Assembly: GCF_002292295.1 (NCBI RefSeq)
Contig: NZ_DBBS01000015.1
Span: 62,231 to 126,230, forward strand
Length of the DNA: 64,000 bases
Direction of reading: 5' to 3'
Source: Sphingomonas sp. UBA978
Lineage (GTDB): Bacteria > Pseudomonadota > Alphaproteobacteria > Sphingomonadales > Sphingomonadaceae
The position numbers and the translations under genes were made by a program. The notes under the pieces were generated by a model. The model did no database searches. It was not told the origin of the DNA and saw nothing but the letters and a program-made list of their open reading frames with translations. Positions 1-7,677 of the stretch are shown here, in pieces (position 1 is the stretch's first letter; each line of letters begins with the position of its first letter).

Positions 1-2
1 AG

Positions 3-83
3 CTCGCACAATACGCCGCTACCGTGACCGGCTCCAAGCCCTTGGAATTGTTGGGGTTTATGGCGATTTTGCTTGGAGGATAA
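3..83 (+). CDS. C-terminal end of an unidentified phage protein (cut by left edge)
   Basis: An open frame enters from the left edge and ends in TAA at 81-83. The visible 26 residues include a hydrophobic stretch near the end (LLGFMAILLGG). The stop is followed one base later by a GTG with a good Shine-Dalgarno (GGAGGA, 75-80), which supports this being a real gene end. Too little is present to name a family. Confidence 0.4.
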   Translation, partial: LAQYAATVTGSKPLELLGFMAILLGG

Positions 84-84
84 A

Positions 85-219
85 GTGAGCGGATACCCTG
101 CGGACACCCTGTCCGGACAACCTGTCCGCCATAATCCGGACAGGTCGGACACCCCGGACAGGGGTATATATACCCTGTCCGGGTGTCCGGGCCGGATGAT
201 CACGGGGATGGAACCATGA
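85..219 (+). CDS. Possible 44-residue phage protein encoded across the GTCCGG repeats
   Basis: GTG at 85 follows GGAGGA (75-80) at a spacing of 4 bases and opens a 44-residue frame to TGA at 217-219. The codons are largely made of the GTCCGG repeats (101-190), so the frame may be an accident of a DNA-level repeat. It overlaps the next gene's ATG at 216. No family recognised. Kept only because of the ribosome-binding site and the tight packing. Confidence 0.25.
   Translation: MSGYPADTLSGQPVRHNPDRSDTPDRGIYTLSGCPGRMITGMEP
101..190. repeat. Cluster of GTCCGG / CCGGAC half-sites with an inverted repeat
   Basis: About eight GTCCG/CGGAC half-sites lie within 90 bases, in both orientations. One pair forms the perfect 10-base palindrome TGTCCGGACA (110-119). 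Another forms a long inverted repeat with arms CCGGACAGGG (154-163) and CCCTGTCCGG (173-182) around an AT-rich centre (GTATATATA). Half-sites in both orientations with an AT-rich centre suit a protein-binding array such as an operator or replication iterons. A related pair, ATGTCCGA and TCGGACAT, occurs between terL and the portal gene (4401-4430). Function is inferred. Confidence 0.5.
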
Positions 220-365
220 CCTTCCCCCTCACCGACTTCCTGATCGCGATCGGCAAGGCATCCCGGGCAGACCTCGCCCGCACCAGCACCGACGCTGCTG
301 CACGGAAGTACGGGATCAGTCCGATACACGCCGCGGCTTACATCCGGATGGAGCTCGCCCGGTGA
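216..365 (+). CDS. Small phage protein, function unknown (49 aa)
   Basis: ATG at 216 opens 49 codons to TGA at 363-365. An in-frame GTG at 183 would add 11 residues but lies inside the repeat array, so the ATG is preferred. The product is mostly helical in character, with an Ala/Arg-rich centre. I do not recognise a family. It heads a run of small genes that reaches the terminase, typical of the early-to-late junction of temperate phages. Confidence 0.5.
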   Translation: MTFPLTDFLIAIGKASRADLARTSTDAAARKYGISPIHAAAYIRMELAR

Positions 366-391
366 CCAACGACTTCGCAGGAGAGAGTGAG

Positions 392-583
392 ATGAAATGG
401 CGTAAGGTTGTTGAATTTGTGCGTCGCGAGCGCTCGACGCTGCTGAAGTTGGAATGCGGGCATGATCGGTCCATCGGCGGCCACATGTTCGCGTCTGGTG
501 CTAAGGCGACGTGTTCGGATCGCTACCAGTGCAACGACGGCACATGCTGGTCCGCCACCCCCACCTCGGCCCCCTCCGCATGA
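392..583 (+). CDS. Small cysteine-containing phage protein (63 aa)
   Basis: ATG at 392 is preceded by AGGAGAGAG (380-388), which decides the start over an in-frame GTG at 362. The 63-residue product has four cysteines spread as ECGH, TCSD and QCNDGTC, a spacing that could form a small zinc-binding site. The last codons overlap the next ATG (ATGA at 580-583), so the two genes are probably translationally coupled. No family assigned. Confidence 0.55.
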   Translation: MKWRKVVEFVRRERSTLLKLECGHDRSIGGHMFASGAKATCSDRYQCNDGTCWSATPTSAPSA

Positions 584-1137
584 ACGGGGAGATCAACTGG
601 GGTCCGGAAATCCGGGTCGATGGCAAGCGGCCGGAGTGGTTGGGGGATGGTCCGCAACCGATGATGGTTCACAACGCTGTCGGCTGGCATACGTGGCGTT
701 CGTGTCAGGTCGATCCCGCGTTGGTTGCTTGGTCCTTCAACACCGGCAGGCCGAACGTCGATCTGATCCGCCTCCCCGCCGATCACCCCCACTATGCCAC
801 GCTAAGCCGTGCCACAGCCCCAAACGGGGCTGAGGTGGGTCCGGAGGTGGTGGAGCGGATGATTGCGCTTGTGAGGCGTATGGGCGGCAATAGTTCAATT
901 GGACAGCCGTTTTACGAATTTGAGGCCATAACGCACGCTGCCGCGCATTACGACGAAGCCCGCGCCATCGTCGCCCTGCTGCCCGAGCCGGTTGATGTGG
1001 ATGGTGTGGAAGCTGCAAAGATCGCCAAAGGGATGATCTATGGCAACGACGACAGCGTGTCGCATGATCGCATTGTCCGTCTGCTCAAAGACGCCATCAA
1101 ACGCGGGCGCGCTCTCGAAAAGGAGGCGGGGCGGTGA
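580..1137 (+). CDS. Phage protein of unknown function (185 aa)
   Basis: Start ATG 580 shares ATGA with the upstream stop. The 185-residue product begins MNGEINWGPEI and is soluble, with a tryptophan-rich N-terminal third and a helical C-terminal half ending in basic residues. No signal peptide or membrane segment and no motif I can name. It sits mid-chain in the string of overlapping genes 392-2518. Confidence 0.65.
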   Translation: MNGEINWGPEIRVDGKRPEWLGDGPQPMMVHNAVGWHTWRSCQVDPALVAWSFNTGRPNVDLIRLPADHPHYATLSRATAPNGAEVGPEVVERMIALVRRMGGNSSIGQPFYEFEAITHAAAHYDEARAIVALLPEPVDVDGVEAAKIAKGMIYGNDDSVSHDRIVRLLKDAIKRGRALEKEAGR

Positions 1138-1232
1138 GCCAGCGAACCGAAAGCGGCGGCTGTTGTGGCTGCATTACCTTCATCTTGGCGATCGTCGGCC
1201 TGCTGTACCTTGTCGGGTGCCTGCCGCGATGA
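1134..1232 (+). CDS. 32-residue single-span membrane protein
   Basis: GTG at 1134 overlaps the previous stop (GTGA) and opens 32 codons ending in TGA at 1230-1232. After a short polar N-terminus with a CCGC cluster comes a clear hydrophobic span (ITFILAIVGLLYLVG). The stop overlaps the next ATG at 1229. The double coupling to its neighbours is the main evidence that this very small frame is real. It could be a small membrane modulator; the function is not known. Confidence 0.5.
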   Translation: MSQRTESGGCCGCITFILAIVGLLYLVGCLPR

Positions 1233-1495
1233 CCCTGCTCACCACCGCTGAGGACGATGATATGGAATTCATTTCGAGCCCAAGACCGCAAGCAATCATA
1301 CGGCTGACAGCGCAAGAACCAGCTGGCTCCTTCCAGCTTATGGGAACGGGCGGCCGATGTCTTTTGAAAATTGGCATGGACGGCACGGTTTCAGGGGAGA
1401 TTGAGGACGCATCGGAGGCCGCTGCGGTGTTTGTGAATGCGATCCGCGGCCAAATCGCAGACATGCTAGCGCACAGCCGAAAGGTGGCGGAATGA
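1229..1495 (+). CDS. Phage protein of unknown function (88 aa)
   Basis: ATG at 1229 shares ATGA with the upstream stop. The 88-residue product has an N-terminal acidic stretch (AEDDD), a central beta-rich part and a helical C-terminus. No known motif. The downstream gene again starts on an ATGA overlap at 1492-1495, so it is part of one coupled unit. Confidence 0.55.
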   Translation: MTLLTTAEDDDMEFISSPRPQAIIRLTAQEPAGSFQLMGTGGRCLLKIGMDGTVSGEIEDASEAAAVFVNAIRGQIADMLAHSRKVAE

Positions 1496-1686
1496 ACGGG
1501 CTCGCGATCAAGATCGAGTGGTTCCCGATCGCCGGTATCCCCGAAGACCGCAAAGACGGGCGGGATGTGCTATTGTGGGCCGGGCGCGTCATCCTGGGTT
1601 CATGGTGCGATGGCTGGCGTGATGCTGTCGGGCGCGAGGTGCATGGGGTGACCCAGTGGGCCGATGCGGAAGGGCCGGTCCTGTGA
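1492..1686 (+). CDS. Small tryptophan-rich phage protein (64 aa)
   Basis: ATG 1492 overlaps the previous stop. The 64-residue product resembles the short DUF551-like proteins common in phages (an early IEWFPI and a late GVTQWADAE reading, where that family typically ends in a W-x-P motif). The match is by general look only, and the terminal W-x-P is not strict here. The next gene starts by GTGA overlap at 1683. Confidence 0.5.
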   Translation: MNGLAIKIEWFPIAGIPEDRKDGRDVLLWAGRVILGSWCDGWRDAVGREVHGVTQWADAEGPVL

Positions 1687-1910
1687 CGGGCATCTCCGAT
1701 CACGCCGTGTTACGCTTCATCGAGCGCGTCTACGGGGTGGATATCGAGAAGGTCCGTGCCGAGATGAACACGCCGGCATTGGCAAGCGCGGTGGAGTTCG
1801 GGGCTAGGTGTCTTATCGGCAGGCACGGCGAGCGGCTGGTGATCCGGGACGGCATTGTTGTGACGGTCATCGCCAAGGGGCGATATGTAGGGAAGACGAT
1901 CAGGACATGA
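1683..1910 (+). CDS. Conserved phage hypothetical protein (75 aa)
   Basis: GTG at 1683 overlaps the preceding TGA. The protein opens with ISDHAVLRFIERVYGVD, a pattern I have seen in small alphaproteobacterial phage proteins near terminases, followed by a beta-rich part with RLVIRDGIVVTVI. The strand pattern resembles small RelE/BrnT-like folds, but no catalytic residues can be assigned. The stop overlaps the next ATG (ATGA 1907-1910). Confidence 0.55.
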   Translation: MTGISDHAVLRFIERVYGVDIEKVRAEMNTPALASAVEFGARCLIGRHGERLVIRDGIVVTVIAKGRYVGKTIRT

Positions 1911-2518
1911 CGCGCCCATCACCACCTGACAGCATTTCGGATATCGAAGAACGGTTCGAGCCAGCGGAGGATCTGCGCGAGTGGATCATCGACACGTTCA
2001 TCGCCGAAGACGGGCGCCTGACGAATGAGGATCACCGCCATCTACTGGACGCGGAGATCGGCGTTCTATGGACCAACGTCGACAACAGCCGGAACATGCG
2101 CAGCGTCATTGGCCAGGCTGAGCTTATGCCGCCTATGGCAATGGGTAAGTGGCAGAAGGCCCGAGCGACGCAGCAGATCGAAGAGTGGTTCGGCGCGGTC
2201 CCTGACTTCCTTCTGACGTTCTACGCTCCGGCGGCAAGCATGATGGATGATGCCAGCTTCTGCGCTCTGGTCGAGCATGAGTTGTACCACTGTGGACAGA
2301 AGCGCGACGTCCACGGCATGCCGAAGTTCGGACAGGATGGGCGACCGCAGTTCGCCATCCGCGGGCACGACGTAGAAGAGTTCGTCGGGGTCGTCGCGCG
2401 GTATGGTGCAGCGGCTGCCGGCGTCGAAGACATGGTGGAAGCCGCGAACGCCCGCCCCACCTTGATGCGAGCAACTATCTCTGGAACGTGCGGCACCTGC
2501 CTGCGCGCCGTGGCTTGA
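1907..2518 (+). CDS. Putative phage metallopeptidase
   Basis: The 203-residue product carries a zincin motif, HELYHC, in the context LVEHELYHCGQ, followed about 30 residues later by GHDVEEF, where a further zinc ligand could sit. This matches the phage metallopeptidase family found near terminase genes in alphaproteobacterial phages. The substrate is unknown. The start at ATG 1907 is fixed by overlap with the upstream stop. Only 14 bases separate it from the small terminase candidate, so it likely belongs to the packaging transcript. Confidence 0.7.
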   Translation: MTRPSPPDSISDIEERFEPAEDLREWIIDTFIAEDGRLTNEDHRHLLDAEIGVLWTNVDNSRNMRSVIGQAELMPPMAMGKWQKARATQQIEEWFGAVPDFLLTFYAPAASMMDDASFCALVEHELYHCGQKRDVHGMPKFGQDGRPQFAIRGHDVEEFVGVVARYGAAAAGVEDMVEAANARPTLMRATISGTCGTCLRAVA

Positions 2519-2532
2519 CGGAAGATTGACCG

Positions 2533-3003
2533 ATGGCAGCTAAGCAACCCAGCATCCCCGAAGAGGTAAAGCGCTTCATCGTCAACGGGTTGGCGATGTT
2601 CGACACCCCCAGCCAAGTCTCTGCGGCCGTCAAGGAGGAGTTTGGCGTCGACGTCTCCCGGCAGGCAGTAGAGGGCCACGACCCGACCAAGCATGCCGGC
2701 AAGAGTCTTGCGCCCAAATGGCGAGAGATGTTTGAGGCGGCGCGAGCTGGGTTCATCACCGACGCGACACAGGTCCCCATCGCGCACCGCTCAACACGGC
2801 TGCGGGCGCTCTACCGCATGGCGCAGGGGGCGGAGCGCAAGGGGAACTTCGTCTTGGCGGCGCAGCTACATAAGCAGGCGGCGGAAGAAATGGGGAACGC
2901 CTACACCAACCGTCGCGAGCTGACGGGTAAGGACGGCAAGGATCTGCCGACCGCCGCGCCCGCGGTCGCCGTGTTCGCGCTGCCTGACAATGGCAGAAGC
3001 TGA
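2533..3003 (+). CDS. DUF2280-like protein, candidate small terminase subunit
   Basis: The 156-residue protein starts with a helix-turn-helix-like segment (PEEVKRFIVNGLAMFDTPSQ and following) and continues with a helical oligomerisation-like part, typical of DUF2280 proteins just before TerL. Small terminase subunits bind the packaging start site and load the large subunit. It overlaps terL by 14 bases, which supports joint function. Assignment rests on position and architecture, not on a signature residue. Confidence 0.7.
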   Translation: MAAKQPSIPEEVKRFIVNGLAMFDTPSQVSAAVKEEFGVDVSRQAVEGHDPTKHAGKSLAPKWREMFEAARAGFITDATQVPIAHRSTRLRALYRMAQGAERKGNFVLAAQLHKQAAEEMGNAYTNRRELTGKDGKDLPTAAPAVAVFALPDNGRS

Positions 3004-4390
3004 TCCGCGGATCGTCGCTGGCCAGACGATCATTCCGCAGGCCGGACCGCAGACCACCTTCCTTTCATCGCCGGCCGATATTGCGATCTATGGCGGTGCG
3101 GCTGGCGGCGGCAAGACGTGGGCGCTGCTCATGGAGCCGTTGCGCCACGTGCATAACCCTGGCTTCGGGGCGGTCACCTTCCGTCGATCGACGGTGCAGA
3201 TCCGTAACGAGGGCGGTTTATGGGATGAGAGCGCGGTCCTCTATCCGCAGATGGGCGCCGACCCGAAAGAGCATGTGCTGTCGTGGTCCTTCCCCTCCGG
3301 GGCGTCGTGCAGCTTCGCCCACCTCGAACACGACAAGACGCGCTTCAACTGGCAGGGTTCACAGATACCTCTCATCAACTTCGACGAGCTGACGCATTTC
3401 ACCCCGACGCAGTTTTGGTACATGGTCAGCCGCAATCGTTCGATGTGCGGCGTCCGGCCCTATATACGCGCCACCTGCAACCCTGACGCAGATAGCTGGG
3501 TCGCCGACCTCATCAGTTGGTGGATCGATCAGGACACTGGGCAGGCAATACCCGAGCGCGCTGGGAAGCTGCGCTGGTTCGTCCGCGTTGGCGAAGACCT
3601 GCGCTGGGCTGATGCTCCTGCCGAGCTTGAGCAGTACACCATGCTCAACGAGAACGGCGAGCAGGTGCCGATCCCGGCCAAGTCGCTTACATTCATCCCC
3701 GCCAAGCTGACGGATAACAAAGCGCTGATGGCCGCCGACCCCGGCTACATGGCGTCGCTGTTGGCCCTGCCGATGGTAGAGCGCGAGCGCCTGCTTGGCG
3801 GCAACTGGAAGATCAGGCCAGCGGCAGGCCTGTACTTTCAACGGTCATGGTGCCGTGTGGTCGATGCCGTGCCGGCCGGGACCGTATGGGGCCGCGGATG
3901 GGACTTGGCAGCTACGACGCCCAGCCCCGAAAACCCCGACCCCGATTATCTGGCTGGGGTGCTTATTGGGCGAACGCCAGATGACCGGTACATTGTGACC
4001 GATAGCCGAACCGATCGCACCAGCCCGGCCGGTATGGAGAGGTTCATTCTCAACACGGCGAGCTATGACGGATACCAGGTTGAGATATCCCTCCCTCAAG
4101 ATCCGGGGTCAGCTGGCAAGACACAGGTGGCGACGCTCGCCAAGATGCTAAGTGGGTATATCGTCAGGTCATCAACTGAGACAGGCGACAAGGTCACTCG
4201 CTTCGGCCCCTTCTCTGCGCAGGCTGAGGCAGGGAATGTCGACGTGTTGCGTGGACCATGGAACGAGGGGTGGTTCGCTAACTTGGAGGGCTTCCCCGTC
4301 GCCAAGCACGACGACGAAGCGGACGCCACCTCGCGGGCATTCGAGATCGTTTCGCTGGCCCAATCGGGCGGCTGGTTCATGACCCGCTGA
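2990..4390 (+). CDS. terL: Terminase large subunit (ATPase and nuclease)
   Basis: Packaging motor of 466 residues. The N-terminal ATPase has Walker A GGAAGGGKT (35-43) and Walker B LINFDEL (128-134) with the catalytic Glu after Asp. The C-terminal nuclease has the expected acidic positions, GWDLA near residue 303 and a late HDDEADA, which coordinate metals for headful or cos cleavage. Length is normal. It overlaps the small subunit gene and is followed by a 111-base gap holding two inverted repeats, then the portal. TerL docks on the portal to pump DNA into proheads. Confidence 0.95.
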   Translation: MAEADPRIVAGQTIIPQAGPQTTFLSSPADIAIYGGAAGGGKTWALLMEPLRHVHNPGFGAVTFRRSTVQIRNEGGLWDESAVLYPQMGADPKEHVLSWSFPSGASCSFAHLEHDKTRFNWQGSQIPLINFDELTHFTPTQFWYMVSRNRSMCGVRPYIRATCNPDADSWVADLISWWIDQDTGQAIPERAGKLRWFVRVGEDLRWADAPAELEQYTMLNENGEQVPIPAKSLTFIPAKLTDNKALMAADPGYMASLLALPMVERERLLGGNWKIRPAAGLYFQRSWCRVVDAVPAGTVWGRGWDLAATTPSPENPDPDYLAGVLIGRTPDDRYIVTDSRTDRTSPAGMERFILNTASYDGYQVEISLPQDPGSAGKTQVATLAKMLSGYIVRSSTETGDKVTRFGPFSAQAEAGNVDVLRGPWNEGWFANLEGFPVAKHDDEADATSRAFEIVSLAQSGGWFMTR

Positions 4391-4400
4391 CGGCAAAAGT

Positions 4401-4430
4401 TATGTCCGAGAATCGTGTTTATCGGACATA
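4401..4430. promoter_or_regulatory. Inverted repeat TATGTCCGA...TCGGACATA between terL and portal
   Basis: Perfect 9-base arms TATGTCCGA (4401-4409) and TCGGACATA (4422-4430) are separated by 12 bases. No U-tract follows, so a terminator is less likely than an operator. The TGTCCG half-site is shared with the array at 101-190, which suggests one phage DNA-binding protein recognises both places (inference). Confidence 0.4.
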
Positions 4431-4457
4431 GCCCGCCAAAAGCCACCGTAACCACAC

Positions 4458-4482
4458 GCAACATTGTTGCTCATTTGCGCAA
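4458..4482 (+). promoter_or_regulatory. Late-gene motif, copy 1 (GCAACATTGTTGC plus TTGCGCAA)
   Basis: The odd palindrome GCAACA-T-TGTTGC (4458-4470) is followed by TTGCGCAA (4475-4482), 27 bases before the portal ATG at 4502. The same elements recur in the gaps before 15989, 20995, 22067 and 25152. The portal start has no recognisable Shine-Dalgarno, so this gap probably carries a promoter with an unusual leader. A phage-specific promoter or regulator site is my inference. Confidence 0.45.
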
Positions 4483-4501
4483 TATCACGTAACTATGCGC
4501 A

Positions 4502-5893
4502 ATGGGTACAAGCGGCTCGTTCATCGGCAACACGACCTCGCTGATCCGCGAGCGGTTGGCCCGCGCCTTCCCGTCCGCATTTGGCTTCAGCCTGAAGCAC
4601 GACTTCGGCAAGGACTACGGCTGGCCTGATCAGCTGACGTTCGAACACTTCTACCGCATGTATAGTCGGTCGGGCTTGGCAGCCGCTGGCGTCGACAAGA
4701 CGATCGCCAAGACGTGGCAGACCATGCCGACGCTGTGGGAGAGTGAGAAGCCCGCGGAGAGCACGGCCGAGGGTGACATCCGCAAGCACTTCACCCGCAA
4801 GAAGATCTGGCGCGCGCTGATGGATTGCGACCGGCGCTCTATGGTGGGCTGCTATGCCGGGGCGATCATCCTTGTTCGGGATGGCAAGAAGCTGGAAGAG
4901 CCGGTCGAGCGGGTTTCCAAGGGCATTGAGAACTTCGTCGGCATCATACCGGCATGGGAAGGCCAGCTTAGCGTCGTCGAGTGGGATACGTCGCCCACCA
5001 GCGACACCTACGGCGATCCGCTGTTCTATCAGTTCGATGAGCAGGCGGTCGGCGAGCCGAGCACGGTCGGTAAGAGCCAAGTTCGTATCCACCGCGATCG
5101 GGTGCTGATCTGGTCGGACGATGGCACGGTCAACGGCTCTTCAGCGCTGGAGCCGGGGTTCAACGACCTGACCGACGCGGCCAAGATCAAGGGCGCTGGC
5201 GGCGAGGGATTCTGGAAGTCTGCCCGCGGCGCCCCCATCATCGAAGCGCCGAAGGGCGTGTCGCCGCAGGACGTGCAGCGAGGCATGAACGCCGCCACGC
5301 CGGCCGACGTGATCGATAAGCTCAACGCCACAGTCGACGATTTCCAGTCCGGCTTCGACAAGGCTCTGATGCTCGGCAGCTTCAGCGTGTCGCCGCTGAC
5401 GATCACCCTGCCCCAGCCGAAGGAGTTCTGGGAGCTGGCGGCGCAGGGATTTGCCGCGTCGATCAGCATCCCCGTAAAGGTCCTAATCGGCAACGTCACC
5501 GGGGAGCGCGCCAGCACCGAGGACGCGAACGAGTGGGCGCAGACGAACATGTCCCGCCGCGAGAACCGCGTGCTGCCGATCCTCTACGACCTGATCGACA
5601 GGCTGGTGATCTGGGGCATCCTCGACGCCAAGGACTGGACGATCGGCTGGCAGGATCTGACCGAGGCGTCTCCCGATGCGAAGCTAGATCGAGCCGCCAA
5701 GATGTCGACCATCAACCAACAGGCCGGCAGCGAGCCCGTGTTCCTGCCTGACGAGATCCGCGACGAGGCCGGGTTCAAGGCGGCGGATGAGGTTGAGGGG
5801 TTCGACGAGTTTCTGGCCGAACGCGCGGACCGCGCGCGGCAGATGGCCGAAGATGCGGCGACGCAGACAATTCCCGGAGATCAGCAACCATGA
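4502..5893 (+). CDS. Portal protein (DUF1073-type)
   Basis: 463 residues. Forms the dodecameric ring at one capsid vertex through which DNA enters and leaves. The sequence has DUF1073 portal features: an N-terminal YRMYSRSGLAAAGVDK segment, a central region with RVLIWSDDG, and a late helical crown with RRENRVLPILYDLIDRL. The position directly after terL is canonical. The start lacks a clear Shine-Dalgarno. The stop overlaps the next ATG at 5890. Confidence 0.85.
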   Translation: MGTSGSFIGNTTSLIRERLARAFPSAFGFSLKHDFGKDYGWPDQLTFEHFYRMYSRSGLAAAGVDKTIAKTWQTMPTLWESEKPAESTAEGDIRKHFTRKKIWRALMDCDRRSMVGCYAGAIILVRDGKKLEEPVERVSKGIENFVGIIPAWEGQLSVVEWDTSPTSDTYGDPLFYQFDEQAVGEPSTVGKSQVRIHRDRVLIWSDDGTVNGSSALEPGFNDLTDAAKIKGAGGEGFWKSARGAPIIEAPKGVSPQDVQRGMNAATPADVIDKLNATVDDFQSGFDKALMLGSFSVSPLTITLPQPKEFWELAAQGFAASISIPVKVLIGNVTGERASTEDANEWAQTNMSRRENRVLPILYDLIDRLVIWGILDAKDWTIGWQDLTEASPDAKLDRAAKMSTINQQAGSEPVFLPDEIRDEAGFKAADEVEGFDEFLAERADRARQMAEDAATQTIPGDQQP

Positions 5894-7206
5894 ACGTAAC
5901 GAAGGCCATTGAAGCGCTGAAAAAGGCCATCGCGCTTCACAAAAAGCACATGAACGGCACAGCTCCGACAACTGGGGCAGCCGGCGAGAAAAGTCAGATG
6001 CTAATGATGACACAGATGGAGGAAGCGCTGTCCTTCCTTGAAAAAGAGCCGGAAAAGAAAATGCCTGCGATGAATCGTTCCGACGGAAAGCAAGTCCGCG
6101 TCAACGTCAGCACGTTGGTCAACGCCAGCAAGATCCGCCGCGAGAAGCGTCATGGCCGTGACGTGGTGATCGTGCCCAGCGCCACGCTGCCCGACAACGT
6201 GGTGATGAACGGTATCCGCTACCCCGCCCCGGTGATCGCTGAGAGCTACCACACGCTGGAGGGCACTCTCGCGCCGCTTGGCCACCCAACCGTTAATGGC
6301 AAGTACGTGTCAGCCAAGAGCGCGGAGGGGCTGGCGCGCTCCTACATCGGTGCGCACAACGAGAACGTGCGCCGCGAGAACGGCAAGGTGCTGCTCGACA
6401 AGGTGATCGATGTCGCATTCGCCAACCAGTCCGAGGGCGGCAAGCGCGTCCTGGAAGCAGTCGACAAGGGTGAGCCGATCCATAGCAGCACGGGGCTGCT
6501 CGCCACGCTGACGCCTGTCGAGAACGCCACGGACGGAGCCAAGTTCGAAGCGGACACGATGCTGTTCGACCACGACTGCTGGTTGCTGGACGAGCCCGGT
6601 GCGGCCACCCCAGACCAGGGCGTCGGTATCTTCGTGAACGCGGCGGGCGACGAGATCGAGGTCATCAACTCGACCTTCGACGACGATATCGAGCGCGAGA
6701 TCACCTGGGCCGCTGAAAGCATCGTGCGTGCTGTTGAAAGAAAAGAACAACAACCATTGATCGAACAGATCAAAAGTTATATGCTTCGCCTTGTGAAGGG
6801 GGACCCGAACCCCGCTGAAACCGAGAGCCCGCCTCTCACCGCGAATGGGGACACCATGGATAAGGCGCAATTCGACGAGCTATCGGGGAAGGTCGAGGCC
6901 ATGGCCGGCACCCTTTCCGGTTTGGACGCGACCATCGCCACGGCGGTCGGCAATGCCCTGAAGCCCATGATCGACGCGCAGGCTGCGCGCGACGCAGCCG
7001 ATAAGGCGAAGGCCGACGAAGAGCATGCTGCTCTGGTTAACAAGGTCGTCGAAGGCGGGCTGCTGACCGAGGAGCTGGCCAAGGCATCGCCCGCACCGGT
7101 GCTGAACGCGCTGCTGTCGAGCACGCCGAAGACCGCCTTCCGCATCAACGGCGCGTTCAAGCCCGCCGGCGAAAAGCCCGGCTTCACCGCGCCGAAGGGA
7201 GAGTAA
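5890..7206 (+). CDS. DUF2213-like prohead protease / scaffold protein
   Basis: 438 residues in two visible parts. Residues about 60-270 form a mixed alpha/beta domain typical of DUF2213 proteins found between portal and capsid genes. It contains APLGHPTVNGKY and EPIHSSTGL stretches, whose His and Ser could be catalytic. Residues about 305-438 are charged, Ala-rich and helical, as expected of a scaffold. The two together suggest a protease-scaffold that shapes the prohead and is then removed. The catalytic triad is not proven from sequence alone. Confidence 0.65.
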   Translation: MNVTKAIEALKKAIALHKKHMNGTAPTTGAAGEKSQMLMMTQMEEALSFLEKEPEKKMPAMNRSDGKQVRVNVSTLVNASKIRREKRHGRDVVIVPSATLPDNVVMNGIRYPAPVIAESYHTLEGTLAPLGHPTVNGKYVSAKSAEGLARSYIGAHNENVRRENGKVLLDKVIDVAFANQSEGGKRVLEAVDKGEPIHSSTGLLATLTPVENATDGAKFEADTMLFDHDCWLLDEPGAATPDQGVGIFVNAAGDEIEVINSTFDDDIEREITWAAESIVRAVERKEQQPLIEQIKSYMLRLVKGDPNPAETESPPLTANGDTMDKAQFDELSGKVEAMAGTLSGLDATIATAVGNALKPMIDAQAARDAADKAKADEEHAALVNKVVEGGLLTEELAKASPAPVLNALLSSTPKTAFRINGAFKPAGEKPGFTAPKGE

Positions 7207-7212
7207 CCAGTC

Positions 7213-7662
7213 ATGGCACGCTTCAACAAGATCTTCGCCGGTCCCGCGCAGAACAATCTACCGCAGGTTCAGGAGCGCATCTGCCCGACTGCGGTTCTCC
7301 CCGGCACGGCTCTGATCGAGAATGGCACGGCGTTCGCGCAGGCTGGCGCATCGGCCCCGACGAAAGTCTACATCGCGCAGGACAACTATCTGGCGCTGAA
7401 GGACACCGACACCGCGTGGCCCGCTGGCGATCGTGTCATCGGCATGGAGCCGCTCGACGAGCTGTTCTTCAACGTCCGCGTACCAACCGGCACAAACGTC
7501 GCTCGTGGCGCCAACCTGACGACCACTGCCGCGGGCAAGTTCGCCGTCGCTACGACCGGTCAGCGCGTCATCATGATCGCCGAAGAGGCTTTCAACAACA
7601 CCACCGGGGCAGACCAGTTGGTCCGCGCGCGCAAGGCGCAGCCCGGCATGGTCGTGGCATAA
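7213..7662 (+). CDS. Capsid decoration protein (DUF2190-like)
   Basis: 149 residues, beta-rich, with the small-barrel pattern of structural-cement proteins that sit on the capsid surface: a hydrophobic N-terminal extension, then GTALIENGTAF and a late GQRVIMIAEE. The position just before the major capsid gene is the usual one. Six bases follow the upstream stop, so it is the same transcript. Confidence 0.65.
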   Translation: MARFNKIFAGPAQNNLPQVQERICPTAVLPGTALIENGTAFAQAGASAPTKVYIAQDNYLALKDTDTAWPAGDRVIGMEPLDELFFNVRVPTGTNVARGANLTTTAAGKFAVATTGQRVIMIAEEAFNNTTGADQLVRARKAQPGMVVA

Positions 7663-7677
7663 GGGGGAGGGAGCGAA

